Origin: DATLFP01 sp035540955
GTDB lineage: Bacteria > Actinomycetota > Acidimicrobiia > Acidimicrobiales > CADCSY01
Length of the DNA stretch: 12,063 nt
Assembly (NCBI GenBank): GCA_035540955.1
Contig: DATLFP010000015.1
Location: forward strand, 1-12,063
Reading direction: 5' to 3'
Below, piece by piece: positions 1 through 7,906 of this stretch. The notes under the pieces were generated by a model. It was not told the DNA's origin. It made no database searches and saw only the letters and a program-made list of their open reading frames with translations. How positions within the stretch are numbered: the stretch's first letter is position 1; every line of letters starts with the position of its first letter. The position numbers and the translations under genes are program-made.

Positions 1-4
1 GCGG

Positions 5-1168
5 TCACTTGGCCACGGGCGCCGGAAGCAGCCGGGGCTCGGGGGCCGCGGCCTCGGGCCAGCGCTTGCGCGACTTGATCGACAGCTTGTGCATGAGCTC
101 GATGGCCGCCGGGTCGTCGTCGCCGGGCCGGGCCTGGATGGCGCCGTCCGCGATCATGCGCTGGATGATCTCCCGCCCCAGCTCGGTGCGGACGATCGTG
201 AGGGTCCAGTCGTTGTACTTGCCGATGCCGCCGGTGGAGATGTCGGCGTGCTCGGCCGCGAAGTCCGGGCAGTGGTTGCACCCTTCGCGGGTCCACTGGT
301 GGCACTCCTTGAGCGGCACCTCGTGGTAGCTGCCGTCCTTCATCCAGATCTGGAAGACGCCCTTGATGTTCATCTTCACCATGTCCTGCTTCTTGAGGCC
401 GTACTTGGCCTCGAAGAGCTCTTCGAAGATGGCGTCGTCGAAGGTCTTCGAGCAGAGCAGGCCGATGTTGAACACGAACGGCTTGCTGATCTTGCCGACC
501 TTGCGGTTCCACATGATCGGGGGTACCGAGCTCTGGCACGACATGCCGACGAGCGCGAGCTTGGAGAAGCCGCGCTCGAGCGCTTCGTCGATGGCGAGCG
601 TGTTGGCGGAGTACGTGTAGCGCGACCCGGCCGACTTGACGATCTCCTCCTCGGTGGCGGCGACGCCGGGGATGGCCTTCCACGACGAGCCGTCGCCCTC
701 CAGGTACGAGACGAGCGCGGCGTCGATGTAGCCCTCCCGCAGCGCCCACAGGAGGATGGCCGAGACGAGCCCGCCGTCCTGGCCGACCTGGTGGACCATG
801 TCGTCGCTGGCCCGCGTGAGCAGCACGTCGGAGTAGATGCCCGACTGCTCGTCGGCCCGGCGAACCCTGCCGAAGAGGTGCTCGTCGGCCGCCGGCTCCC
901 AGTCGCGGAAGCGGGGGCACGCCCGGGTGCAGCTCGTGCAGCCCTTCTGCCCGTGGATGCAGTCGTCGGCGCCGAGCTCCTCTTCCAGGTGGAACGGCCG
1001 GTAGCCGCCGGACGCGTGGTCGTAGCCGAGCACGTCGTGGGGGCACGCGATGACACAGCCGGCGCACCCCGTGCAGAGGCCGGTCGTGACGACCTCGTCG
1101 AAGAGCTCCTTCCACTGCATCGTCCACCGCTCGCGCTTGGTGGTGGTGGTCTCCTCCACGACGGCCAT
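5..1168 (-). CDS. Coenzyme F420 hydrogenase/dehydrogenase beta-subunit (FrhB) family iron-sulfur flavoprotein
   Basis: 387 residues. Two four-cysteine clusters are visible near the N-terminus, C32-C35-C38-C42 followed by Pro and C70-C77-C80-C84 followed by Pro, as expected for two [4Fe-4S] centres. The rest resembles the FrhB N- and C-terminal domains: a GG-L-V-S-A-I-L segment after the clusters, a GLLCSKTF segment, and a late Cys-x-x-Cys block ending in ADISTGGIG. Family members use FAD and Fe-S centres to pass electrons between F420 or ferredoxin and a partner; the substrate here cannot be told. It is cytosolic, with no signal or membrane segment. The start lies 9 bases after the MFS stop, so co-transcription is likely. 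No Shine-Dalgarno is visible, but a TAGCAT box sits 6 bases before the ATG. A second in-frame ATG at residue 17 is a possible alternative start. No hydrogenase alpha or gamma subunit is in view. Confidence 0.88.
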   Translation of the reverse strand: MAVVEETTTTKRERWTMQWKELFDEVVTTGLCTGCAGCVIACPHDVLGYDHASGGYRPFHLEEELGADDCIHGQKGCTSCTRACPRFRDWEPAADEHLFGRVRRADEQSGIYSDVLLTRASDDMVHQVGQDGGLVSAILLWALREGYIDAALVSYLEGDGSSWKAIPGVAATEEEIVKSAGSRYTYSANTLAIDEALERGFSKLALVGMSCQSSVPPIMWNRKVGKISKPFVFNIGLLCSKTFDDAIFEELFEAKYGLKKQDMVKMNIKGVFQIWMKDGSYHEVPLKECHQWTREGCNHCPDFAAEHADISTGGIGKYNDWTLTIVRTELGREIIQRMIADGAIQARPGDDDPAAIELMHKLSIKSRKRWPEAAAPEPRLLPAPVAK

Positions 1169-1174
1169 GTCCGG

Positions 1175-1180
1175 ATGCTA
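1175..1180 (-). promoter_or_regulatory. Possible -10 box (TAGCAT) for the FrhB-like gene
   Basis: Read on the minus strand, TAGCAT fits TAnnnT and ends 6 bases before the ATG at 1168, a spacing that would give a leaderless transcript. Its first three bases are the stop codon of the MFS gene, so the match may be chance and the gene may simply be read through from the exporter. The absence of a Shine-Dalgarno site supports some leaderless or SD-independent start. Confidence 0.35.
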
Positions 1181-2578
1181 GGAGACGGCGGCGACGGGGC
1201 CCTCAGAGACCGGCCTGACCGCCGGGGCGATCGGCGGTCGGTAGAGCGCCCACATCAGCAGGCCCGCCAGCAGCCCGGCGACGGCGACGAAGGTGAAGGC
1301 GTCGTCGAAGGAGCCGGTGGCCGTCCCGTCGCCGAGCACGGCCACGACGATGGCGATGCCGAGGGCGGCGCCGACCTGGCGCACCGTGGAGTTGAGGGCG
1401 CCACCCATGGCGAAGCGGTCGGGTGGGAGGAAGGCGTTGGACGCCGCGTTGCTGGTCGAGATCGTGAGACCCACGCCGAACCCGGTCACGAGGAACATCG
1501 GGAAGTAGCGGGACCAGTACGCCGGCTCGCTCGGCAGCCACAACGCGGCGGCCGCGACGCCGGCGGCGAAGAGGATGGTTCCGGGCACGATCACGATCCG
1601 GTGCCCGAGTCGGTCGGCGAGACGACCGGCTGGCGCCGCCACCAGTGCCGCCATCAGCGGCCCCGGCGCGATCGCCAACCCGGTGCCGGTGGCGTCGTAG
1701 CCCCACACGCCGGTGAGGAACTGGACGTTCACGAAGATCATCGCGAAGAACCCGGCCGAGAAGACCAGTGACGTGGCGTTGCCCACGGAGAAGAACCGGG
1801 CCCGGAAGAGGTCGAGGTCGAGCACGGGGTCGTCGATCCGCCCACAGCGGATGGTGAACGCGAGCAGCAGGAGGACGCCGGCGGCGAAGGCCCCGACGAT
1901 CCGAGCCGAGCCCCAACCCCAGCGATCGCCTTCGACGATCCCGAGCACGAAGAGCGCGACGCCGGCGGTGGCGAGCACCGCGCCGCCGATGTCGGGCAGG
2001 CCGGTGGCGTTGGGGTCACGGGACTCCACGAGGAGGCGACGGCCGAACAGGTAGGCGGCGAGGCACGCGGGGGCGTTGATGAAGAAGAGGCCGCGCCACT
2101 CGATGATGTCGATGAGGGAGCCGCCGATGACGGGGCCGGCGGCGGCCGACAGGCCGCCCACCGCCCCCCACACGCCGATCGCCGCCGACCGCCGCTCCAC
2201 CGGGAACTCGGGCAGCACGAGCGCCAGCGAGGCGGGCATGATCAGCGCGCCGCCCATGGCCTGGAGGATGCGAGCGGCGACGAGCATCTCGGCGTTCGGG
2301 GCGAGGCCGCACAGCGCCGACGCCGCCGTGAAGATCCAGATGCCGATGAAGAACACGCGGCGCCGGCCGAACCGGTCGGCCAGCCGTCCCGAGGTGAGCA
2401 GACAGGCGGCGAAGGCGATGTTGTAGCCGGAGAGCACCCAGGAGAGGCCGGCCCGGTCGGTGTCGAAGTCGGCGAGGATCTGCGGGAAGGCGATGTTCAC
2501 GATCGTCACGTCCATGGCGACGAGGAACACCGCGATCGACGCGACGAACAGGACCTTCCACCCGCGGGCAACGGTCAT
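1178..2578 (-). CDS. MFS transporter, DHA2 (EmrB/QacA-like) drug:H+ antiporter family
   Basis: 466 residues from the ATG at 2578, with many evenly spaced hydrophobic helices (probably 14) and short charged loops: an inner-membrane exporter. Family landmarks are clear: an acidic residue in helix 1 (D23 in AMDVTIVN), motif A at residues 64-74 (GRLADRFGRRR), and the antiporter motif C around residues 141-153 (GGLSAAAGPVIGG). Relatives use the proton gradient to expel drugs, dyes or toxic metabolites; the substrate is not predictable. The reading frame stays open further upstream, but the added residues are hydrophilic and overlap the divergent cyclophilin start, so the ATG before VARGWKVLF is preferred. 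An AAGGAG lies 13 bases upstream of it, which is longer than ideal. The FrhB-like gene follows closely. No TetR or MarR regulator is adjacent. Confidence 0.92.
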   Translation of the reverse strand: MTVARGWKVLFVASIAVFLVAMDVTIVNIAFPQILADFDTDRAGLSWVLSGYNIAFAACLLTSGRLADRFGRRRVFFIGIWIFTAASALCGLAPNAEMLVAARILQAMGGALIMPASLALVLPEFPVERRSAAIGVWGAVGGLSAAAGPVIGGSLIDIIEWRGLFFINAPACLAAYLFGRRLLVESRDPNATGLPDIGGAVLATAGVALFVLGIVEGDRWGWGSARIVGAFAAGVLLLLAFTIRCGRIDDPVLDLDLFRARFFSVGNATSLVFSAGFFAMIFVNVQFLTGVWGYDATGTGLAIAPGPLMAALVAAPAGRLADRLGHRIVIVPGTILFAAGVAAAALWLPSEPAYWSRYFPMFLVTGFGVGLTISTSNAASNAFLPPDRFAMGGALNSTVRQVGAALGIAIVVAVLGDGTATGSFDDAFTFVAVAGLLAGLLMWALYRPPIAPAVRPVSEGPVAAVS

Positions 2579-2599
2579 CGGAGGTCCAGAACTCCTTCG

Positions 2600-2620
2600 C
2601 TCGTTCCGTGCACTCGTTCC
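2600..2620. repeat. Direct repeat CTCGTTCC in the divergent MFS/cyclophilin intergenic region
   Basis: CTCGTTCC occurs at 2600-2607 and again at 2613-2620, a 13-base period, with the small palindrome GTGCAC (2608-2613) overlapping the join. It lies in the 74-base gap between two divergent genes. It could be a regulator site, but two 8-base copies in GC-rich DNA are weak evidence. Confidence 0.25.
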
Positions 2621-2652
2621 TCGCGCCCATGAACATCCGCCAGACTGCAGAT

Positions 2653-3171
2653 ATGCCCAAGCGCTACACATCGCCCCCCGAGATGGTCATCGACCCGTCG
2701 AAGCGGTACACCGCCGAGATCGACACCTCGATGGGGACCATGACCGCCGCCCTCGATCCCGTCGCGGCGCCCAAGACCGTCAACAACTTCGTGTTCCTCG
2801 CCAGGGAGGGCTTCTACGACGGGGTGATCTTCCACCGCGTGATCCAGGGCTTCGTGCTCCAGGGCGGCGACCCGGAGGGCACCGGCCGGGGCGGTCCCGG
2901 GTACAAGTTCGAGGACGAGCTGCCCAAGCCGGGGCGCTACGAGATCGGATCGCTGGCGATGGCCAACGCCGGGCCGAACACGAACGGCAGCCAGTTCTTC
3001 GTGATCAGCGGGCCGAGTGGGGTCGGTCTCCCCCCGCAGTACTCGCTGTTCGGCAAGGTCGTGAAGGGCCTCGAGGTGGTCGACGCCATCGAGAAGGTGC
3101 CCACCGGTGCCGGCGATCGCCCGAAGACCGACGTGGTCATCAACACGATCACGGTGACCGAGCAGGACTGA
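2653..3171 (+). CDS. Peptidyl-prolyl cis-trans isomerase, cyclophilin type
   Basis: 172 residues from the ATG at 2653, the usual size of a single-domain bacterial cyclophilin. It speeds cis/trans isomerisation of Xaa-Pro bonds during protein folding. The signature blocks are in order: APKTVNNFVFLA, FHRVIQGFVLQGGDP with the catalytic arginine at R62, NTNGSQFFV around residues 109-117 (G112-S113-Q114-F115-F116), and LFGKVVKGLEVVDAI near the C-terminus. No signal peptide or membrane helix is seen, so it is cytosolic. In-frame starts at 2608 (GTG) and 2629 (ATG) exist, but the first fits the family poorly and overlaps likely promoter DNA. None of the three has a good Shine-Dalgarno; a weak CAGACT box lies 6 bases before 2653, compatible with a leaderless start. 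A hairpin follows at 3186-3220. Confidence 0.93.
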   Translation: MPKRYTSPPEMVIDPSKRYTAEIDTSMGTMTAALDPVAAPKTVNNFVFLAREGFYDGVIFHRVIQGFVLQGGDPEGTGRGGPGYKFEDELPKPGRYEIGSLAMANAGPNTNGSQFFVISGPSGVGLPPQYSLFGKVVKGLEVVDAIEKVPTGAGDRPKTDVVINTITVTEQD

Positions 3172-3185
3172 CCCACAGGATCTCG

Positions 3186-3220
3186 GAGCACCTGAACCGG
3201 CGGGACGCGCCTGGGTGCTC
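3186..3220 (+). terminator. Likely intrinsic terminator after the cyclophilin gene
   Basis: GAGCACC (3186-3192) pairs with GGTGCTC (3214-3220). Inside it GGCG (3199-3202) pairs with CGCC (3208-3211). The structure begins 14 bases after the cyclophilin stop and ends just before the promoter region of the GGDEF/EAL gene. No run of T follows, as is common in GC-rich actinobacteria. Confidence 0.5.
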
Positions 3221-3234
3221 GCAGATTCTGCTTG

Positions 3235-3240
3235 TACCGT
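3235..3240 (+). promoter_or_regulatory. Possible -10 box (TACCGT) for the GGDEF/EAL gene
   Basis: The decamer CTTGTACCGT here recurs before the integrase at 8098-8107, where it is followed at leaderless spacing by an ATG. Here the nearest start codons are GTG at 3244 and GTG at 3259. No clear -35 was found. Confidence 0.35.
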
Positions 3241-3258
3241 CCGGTGCAGGCAGGGCCT

Positions 3259-5304
3259 GTGCACGAACCTCACGACGACCTCGCGGCAGTCCTGGCGGAG
3301 CGACTTCCCGACCCCGTCTTCGTGGTCGACGCCCAGGGACGCCTCCTCTACGGCAACCCGGCCGCCGTCGAGCTGTTCGGGTGGGACCCCGAGCTCGTCC
3401 GGGGCACGAGTGGGATCGACCTCATCCACCCCGACGACCGGGAGATGGCCCTCGTCTCCCTCGCCGGCATGGCCGCCAAGGAGCGGGGCCTGCCACTCGA
3501 GCTCCGGCTGGCGACGGCCGACGGCCGGTGGCTCCTGATCGAGCTCGTGGGGGAGAACCACCTCGATGATCCCGAGGTCAACGGCGTCGTCCTCGTCGGC
3601 CGGGACCTCACGGCGCGGCGGCGCTGGGAGCTCCTCGGCGGCGATCCCATCGAGCGGTTCCGGACGCTCGTGCACAACTCGGCGTCGATCATGATGCTGC
3701 TCACCGCCGACGGCGTCGTGAGCAGCGTGAGCGCGGCGTTCACCCGGGTGCTGGGCCACGACACGGCCTTGGTCGAGGGCACCCCGCTCGTGGCGTGGGT
3801 CGAGCCGGCGGACGCGATCCACGCTCAGGCGGCACTGGAACGGGCGACGCGATCCCCGGGGACCACCACCTTCGACGCCCGCTTCCACCATCGCAGCCGG
3901 CCCGACGCGGTGCCCCTCGAGGTGGCGGTCGTCAACCTGCTCGACGACCCCGTCGTCCAGGGCCTGGTGGTGAGCGCCCACGACATCACCGAGCTGCGGG
4001 ACGCGCAAGAGGCGCTCCGCCACCTCGCGACCCACGACCTCCTGACCGGGCTCCCCAACCGGGCCCTGCTCGACGATCGGCTGCGGCTGGCGCTCGAACG
4101 GTCCCGCCCCGGCGCCGGGCTCACCGCCGTGCTCTTCATCGACCTCGACCGGTTCAAGCCGGTGAACGATCTCCTCGGTCACGACGCCGGCGACGAGCTC
4201 CTTCGCCAGCTGGCCCGCCGCCTCGAGGACGTCGTGCGGCCCGGCGACACCGTGGCCCGGTACGGCGGCGACGAGTTCGTGATCGTCGCCGAGGGGCTCG
4301 ACTCCGTCGAGACGGCCGAGGCGCTCGGAAGCCGGGTGGAGGAGGTCGTGGCCCTGCCGTTCCAGGTCGGGGGCGAGACCACGCAGGTGTTCGGGAGCGT
4401 CGGGGTGGTCGTGGTCGACGACGACGGCGTCACCGCCGAGGGTGTGCTGGCCGAGGCCGACGGGGCGATGTACGCCGTGAAGGCCGCCCGGCGGGGCGAC
4501 GATCGCCGCACCGGCCTGCGGGTCACCGAGCGGCGCCAGCTTGCCGAGGAGCTGCGGTCGGCCATCACCGGAGGCGAGCTGCAGCTGCACTATCAGCCGA
4601 TCGTCGAGCTCGGCGCCGGCACTCGGATCGTCGGCTTCGAGGCCCTGCTCCGCTGGCAGCATCCCGAGCGCGGCCTCCTCGCGCCCGCCGAGTTCCTCGA
4701 CGTGGCGGAGGACGCGGGGCTCGACATGCCGATCGGCGCCCTGGTCCTCGACGAGGCCTGCCGCCAGCTGCGGGAGTGGACCGACCGATCGCCGACCCCG
4801 CTGACGATGCACGTGAACATCTCCGCCGCGCAGCTGGCCTCACTCGACATCGCCGAGGCGGTGGGATCGGTCCTTCGCCGCCATGGTGTGGCGCACCGCG
4901 CCTTGTGCCTGGAGATCACCGAGCGGGCGATGCTCGAGCGCGCCGCCCGCGGGACGTCGCTCTCCGCCGTGGCCAGCCTCGAGCGCCTGAAGTCCTCCGG
5001 CGTGCGCATCGCCATCGACGACTTCGGGACCGGCTACTCGTCGCTCACGCACGTGCGTCACTTCCCGGTGGACTGCCTGAAGATCGACCGCACCTTCGTG
5101 GCCGGCATCGGCGTCAACAAGGGCGACACGAGCATCGTCGCCGCCGTGATCGGCCTCGCCCATGCGATGGACATGTCGGCGGTCGCCGAGGGCGTCGAGC
5201 GCGAGGAGCAGCTGGTGGCGCTCCGGGCGCTCGGATGCGACTTCGCCCAGGGCTACCTGCTCGGGCGGCCACTGCCGCTGGCGGAGGCTGCGCTGCTGGT
5301 CTGA
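3259..5304 (+). CDS. PAS-PAS-GGDEF-EAL protein (cyclic-di-GMP synthesis and breakdown)
   Basis: 681 residues from the GTG at 3259, cytosolic. Two PAS sensor domains come first (about 10-120, with LIHPDD, and 125-250), then a GGDEF diguanylate cyclase domain (about 255-420) and an EAL phosphodiesterase domain (about 435-678). The cyclase motif YGGDEF is intact at 335-340. An RPGD inhibitory I-site (RxxD) lies exactly five residues before it, so product inhibition is expected. The EAL domain keeps E461-A-L, N520, E552, D587-D588, K608, D610, E644 and Q664, so it also looks catalytically competent. The PAS ligands cannot be told. In-frame starts at 3232 (TTG) and 3244 (GTG) are alternatives; 3259 was chosen because AGG lies 8 bases upstream and it falls just after the likely transcription start. 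The CoxL-like gene begins 16 bases after its stop. Confidence 0.93.
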   Translation: MHEPHDDLAAVLAERLPDPVFVVDAQGRLLYGNPAAVELFGWDPELVRGTSGIDLIHPDDREMALVSLAGMAAKERGLPLELRLATADGRWLLIELVGENHLDDPEVNGVVLVGRDLTARRRWELLGGDPIERFRTLVHNSASIMMLLTADGVVSSVSAAFTRVLGHDTALVEGTPLVAWVEPADAIHAQAALERATRSPGTTTFDARFHHRSRPDAVPLEVAVVNLLDDPVVQGLVVSAHDITELRDAQEALRHLATHDLLTGLPNRALLDDRLRLALERSRPGAGLTAVLFIDLDRFKPVNDLLGHDAGDELLRQLARRLEDVVRPGDTVARYGGDEFVIVAEGLDSVETAEALGSRVEEVVALPFQVGGETTQVFGSVGVVVVDDDGVTAEGVLAEADGAMYAVKAARRGDDRRTGLRVTERRQLAEELRSAITGGELQLHYQPIVELGAGTRIVGFEALLRWQHPERGLLAPAEFLDVAEDAGLDMPIGALVLDEACRQLREWTDRSPTPLTMHVNISAAQLASLDIAEAVGSVLRRHGVAHRALCLEITERAMLERAARGTSLSAVASLERLKSSGVRIAIDDFGTGYSSLTHVRHFPVDCLKIDRTFVAGIGVNKGDTSIVAAVIGLAHAMDMSAVAEGVEREEQLVALRALGCDFAQGYLLGRPLPLAEAALLV

Positions 5305-5307
5305 CGG

Positions 5308-5313
5308 TACGGT
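5308..5313 (+). promoter_or_regulatory. Possible leaderless -10 box (TACGGT) for the CoxL-like gene
   Basis: TACGGT matches TAnnnT and is separated by 7 bases from the ATG at 5321. No Shine-Dalgarno is present between them. It lies in the 16-base gap after the GGDEF/EAL stop, so the molybdoenzyme gene probably has its own start site rather than depending on read-through. Confidence 0.5.
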
Positions 5314-5320
5314 CGGCTCG

Positions 5321-7591
5321 ATGCCCCTCATCGGAACGCCCGTCCCGCGAACCGAGGACGCCCGCCTGCTCATCGGAGCCGGCGTGTTCGTGGCCGACAT
5401 CGAGCTCGACCGAGCACTGCACGTGGGCTACGTCACCTCCACCGTCGCCCACGCCCGGCTCGCGCGGGTGGAGGTGACCGCGGCGAGGGGCGCGCCGGGG
5501 ATCGTCGACGTCGTCACCGCCGATGACCTGCCGTTCGCCGACCTGCCCGGCATCGCCCGGTTCGTGCCCGACGCCATGTCCAGGCCGGTCCTCGCCCGCG
5601 ACGAGGTGCGGTTCGCCGGTGAGCCGATCGTGGCCGTCGTCGGCGAGACGCCAGCCGCGGTCGAGGACGCCATGGAGCAGGTGGAGATCGACTACGAGCC
5701 GCTCACCCCGGTGGTCCGGCCCGAGGAGGCACTCGAGGACGGCGCGCTGGTGTTCGCCGGTGCCGGAACCAACCTGGTGTCCCAGGCGCGGGGTGGGAGC
5801 GAAGCGCCCCTGCCGTTCGAGTCGTGCGAGGTCGTGGTGACCCGCACGATCCGCAACCAGCGGGTCGCGCCGTGCCCCATCGAGACGCGCGTCGCGGCGG
5901 CGGCGTGGACCGACGACGGGCGCATGCTGTTCCACGCGTCGTGCCAGGGCGCCCATCCGATCCGGGCCCAGCTGGCGCAGCTCTACGAGGTGGACCAGGC
6001 GCAGATCCGGGTGGTGACCCGCGACGTCGGCGGCAGCTTCGGTGCCAAGGCCCGCGCCTACCCGGAGGAGCTCCTGCTGCCGTTCCTGGCCCGGCGGGCG
6101 GGACGCCCGGTGCGGTGGTCGCCGTCACGGTCTTCGGACATGCTCGGCCTCGGCCACTCCCGCGCGCAGGTGCAGACCGTGCGGATCGGTGGCCGTCGCG
6201 ACGGCACCATCCTGTGCCTCGAAGCCGAGCTGCTCGCCGACGCCGGTGCCTATCCGGTGATGGGGCCGTTCATGGTGACCGGCACCGGCGCGCTCCTGCC
6301 CGGCCCCTACCGCGTGCCTCACGTGCGATGGTCGTCGAAGGCGGTCGTGACCAACACGACCCCGATCGTCGCCTACCGAGGCGCCGGCCGGCCCGAGTCG
6401 TCGGCCCTCGTCGATCGGGCCGTCGACCTGTTCGCCGCCGAGGTCGGCATGGACCCGGCCGACGTCCGGCGCCGCAACCTCCTGCGGGGCGACGAGCAGC
6501 CATGGCACAGCCCGACGGGGCTGACCTACGACAGCGGCGACTACGCGGCCGCCTTCGAGCGGGCGCTGGAGGCCGTCGGCTACGCCGACCTGCGGGCCGA
6601 GCAGGGCCGGCGCCGCGCCGCGGGATCATCTCGCCTCCTGGGCATCGGGACCTCGGTGTTCATCGACCGCACCGGCGGCATGCCCGGCGGCGAGTACGGC
6701 TCGCTCCAGCTGCGACCCGACGGCACGCTCCTGGCGCTCACCGGCTCGTCGCCGTACGGGCAGGGGCATCACACGACGTGGGCGATGATCATCGCCGATC
6801 GCACCGGCGTGCCGCTCGAGCGGATCGAGGTGGTCCACGGCGACACGGACCTCGTGCCTCGCGGCGGCATCACCGGGGGCTCGCGGTCGGTGCAGAAGGC
6901 GGGCCAGGCGCTGGCCGACGCGTCCGACGCGCTCGTCGCCGAGGCCCGGGCCCGGGCCGCCGACCTGCTCGAGGCGGGCGCCGACGACGTGGTGCTCGAC
7001 GTCACCACCGGCCGGTTCCACGTGGTGGGCGCTCCGGCGGCGGCGTCGGTGGGGTGGCGCGAGGTGGCGGCCACGGTCGGGGAGCGGGCGCCCCTGCGGT
7101 GCGAGGCCGACTTCGAGGGCGGCGACTCGACGTTCCCGTTCGGCGCCTACGTCGCCGTGGTCGAGGTCGACGTGGAGACCGGGTTCGTCGCGCTGCAGCG
7201 GATGCTGTCGGTGGACGACGCCGGCACCATCGTGAACCCGCTGCTGGCGCTGGGGCAGGTCCACGGGGGCATCGGCCAGGGCATCGGTCAGGGGCTGTTC
7301 GAGGAGTTCCTGTACGACGTCGACGGCAACCCTCTCACCGCCACGTTCGCCGACTACGCGCTGCCGTCGGCGGCCGACCTGCCGTCGTTCGAGTCGACGC
7401 TCCAGGAGACGCCATCGCCCAACAACGCCTTGGGGGCCAAGGGGATCGGGGAGTCGGGGACGATCGGCGCACCGCCGGCGGTCCAGAACGCCGTGGTCGA
7501 CGCCCTCGCCCATCTCGGCGTCCGCCACATCGACCTGCCGGTCACACCGGAGCGGGTCTGGCGGGCGATCTCGGGTCAGGAGGATTCGTAA
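5321..7591 (+). CDS. Xanthine dehydrogenase / form-II CoxL-like molybdopterin-binding subunit
   Basis: 756 residues, the usual size of a large molybdenum-hydroxylase subunit. An N-terminal hammerhead-type domain (about 20-125) precedes the molybdopterin-binding region. The active-site loop AYRGAGR at residues 351-357 is the form-II (putative) CoxL signature and not AYXCSFR of true aerobic CO dehydrogenase, so CO is unlikely to be the substrate. GGSFGAK (about 235-245) and the C-terminal GIGESG (708-713), which carries the expected catalytic glutamate E711, are present. Relatives hydroxylate aldehydes, purines or other N-heterocycles and need an FAD subunit and a 2Fe-2S subunit; neither lies beside this gene, so partners must be elsewhere. 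The reading frame is open upstream, but those residues overlap the previous gene and do not resemble the family, so the ATG at 5321 is the start. Confidence 0.93.
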   Translation: MPLIGTPVPRTEDARLLIGAGVFVADIELDRALHVGYVTSTVAHARLARVEVTAARGAPGIVDVVTADDLPFADLPGIARFVPDAMSRPVLARDEVRFAGEPIVAVVGETPAAVEDAMEQVEIDYEPLTPVVRPEEALEDGALVFAGAGTNLVSQARGGSEAPLPFESCEVVVTRTIRNQRVAPCPIETRVAAAAWTDDGRMLFHASCQGAHPIRAQLAQLYEVDQAQIRVVTRDVGGSFGAKARAYPEELLLPFLARRAGRPVRWSPSRSSDMLGLGHSRAQVQTVRIGGRRDGTILCLEAELLADAGAYPVMGPFMVTGTGALLPGPYRVPHVRWSSKAVVTNTTPIVAYRGAGRPESSALVDRAVDLFAAEVGMDPADVRRRNLLRGDEQPWHSPTGLTYDSGDYAAAFERALEAVGYADLRAEQGRRRAAGSSRLLGIGTSVFIDRTGGMPGGEYGSLQLRPDGTLLALTGSSPYGQGHHTTWAMIIADRTGVPLERIEVVHGDTDLVPRGGITGGSRSVQKAGQALADASDALVAEARARAADLLEAGADDVVLDVTTGRFHVVGAPAAASVGWREVAATVGERAPLRCEADFEGGDSTFPFGAYVAVVEVDVETGFVALQRMLSVDDAGTIVNPLLALGQVHGGIGQGIGQGLFEEFLYDVDGNPLTATFADYALPSAADLPSFESTLQETPSPNNALGAKGIGESGTIGAPPAVQNAVVDALAHLGVRHIDLPVTPERVWRAISGQEDS

Positions 7592-7608
7592 CCTGTCCGT
7601 AATGGGAA

Positions 7609-7649
7609 GATCGAGCAGGCCGGCGCCAGCCGGCGCGATCGGCTCGATC
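7609..7649 (+). promoter_or_regulatory. Stem-loop in the leader of the acidic lipoprotein gene
   Basis: GATCGAGC (7609-7616) pairs with GCTCGATC (7642-7649); inside, GCCGGC (7619-7624) pairs with GCCGGC (7629-7634) around a GCCA loop. It ends three bases before the AGGAGG of the lipoprotein gene and begins 17 bases after the CoxL stop. It may terminate CoxL transcription, or shape access to the ribosome site, or both. Confidence 0.4.
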
Positions 7650-7666
7650 CCCAGGAGGACACTGAC

Positions 7667-7879
7667 ATGCGTGCGATCACCAGGACAGCCCTCGGCTCCG
7701 TCGCCGCCCTCGCCCTGCTCCTCGGCGCGGCGGCGTGCTCGGACGACGAGACCGGCGGCGGGACCACCGGGGGCGGGGGCGGCGTCGAGTTCGCACCCGA
7801 GGACGGCGGCCTCCCCGGCGACTCGGGCGACGACGGCTTCGGCGACGACGGCATGGATGACGGCGGCGTCGACGAGTAG
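7667..7879 (+). CDS. Small acidic glycine-rich lipoprotein of unknown function
   Basis: 70 residues. A typical export signal is visible: MRAITRT, a hydrophobic Ala/Leu stretch, then LGAAAC with the likely lipidated cysteine C24. The -3 residue is Ala rather than the usual Leu, so the lipobox is slightly degenerate. The mature chain is about 47 residues, mostly Gly, Asp and Glu, with roughly 15 acidic residues and no Lys or Arg: a very acidic, probably disordered tail outside the membrane, perhaps binding cations. A strong AGGAGG (7653-7658) lies 8 bases before the ATG, unlike the SD-less neighbours, so it has a real leader. A hairpin terminator follows within 30 bases. I do not recognise a family. 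Such short lipoproteins are often missed by annotation. Confidence 0.75.
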   Translation: MRAITRTALGSVAALALLLGAAACSDDETGGGTTGGGGGVEFAPEDGGLPGDSGDDGFGDDGMDDGGVDE

Positions 7880-7906
7880 GAGCGACACCCGCGGTCCGGC
7901 TCGCGC

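Noticed and set aside
89..1771. 560-residue plus-strand open frame across the FrhB and MFS genes
   Set aside because: Antisense to two well supported genes; rich in Arg/Val/Asp repeats typical of shadow frames in GC-rich DNA.
2575..4812. 745-residue minus-strand open frame
   Set aside because: Antisense to the cyclophilin and GGDEF/EAL genes, which have clear family motifs; no domains of its own.
3795..5477. 560-residue plus-strand open frame
   Set aside because: Out-of-frame shadow of the GGDEF/EAL gene, mainly Arg, Gly and Pro.
5321..7591. True aerobic CO dehydrogenase large subunit (coxL form I)
   Set aside because: The loop is AYRGAGR, not AYXCSFR, and the coxM/coxS genes are absent.
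5824..7602. 592-residue plus-strand open frame
   Set aside because: Out-of-frame shadow of the CoxL-like gene, low-complexity Arg/Gly.
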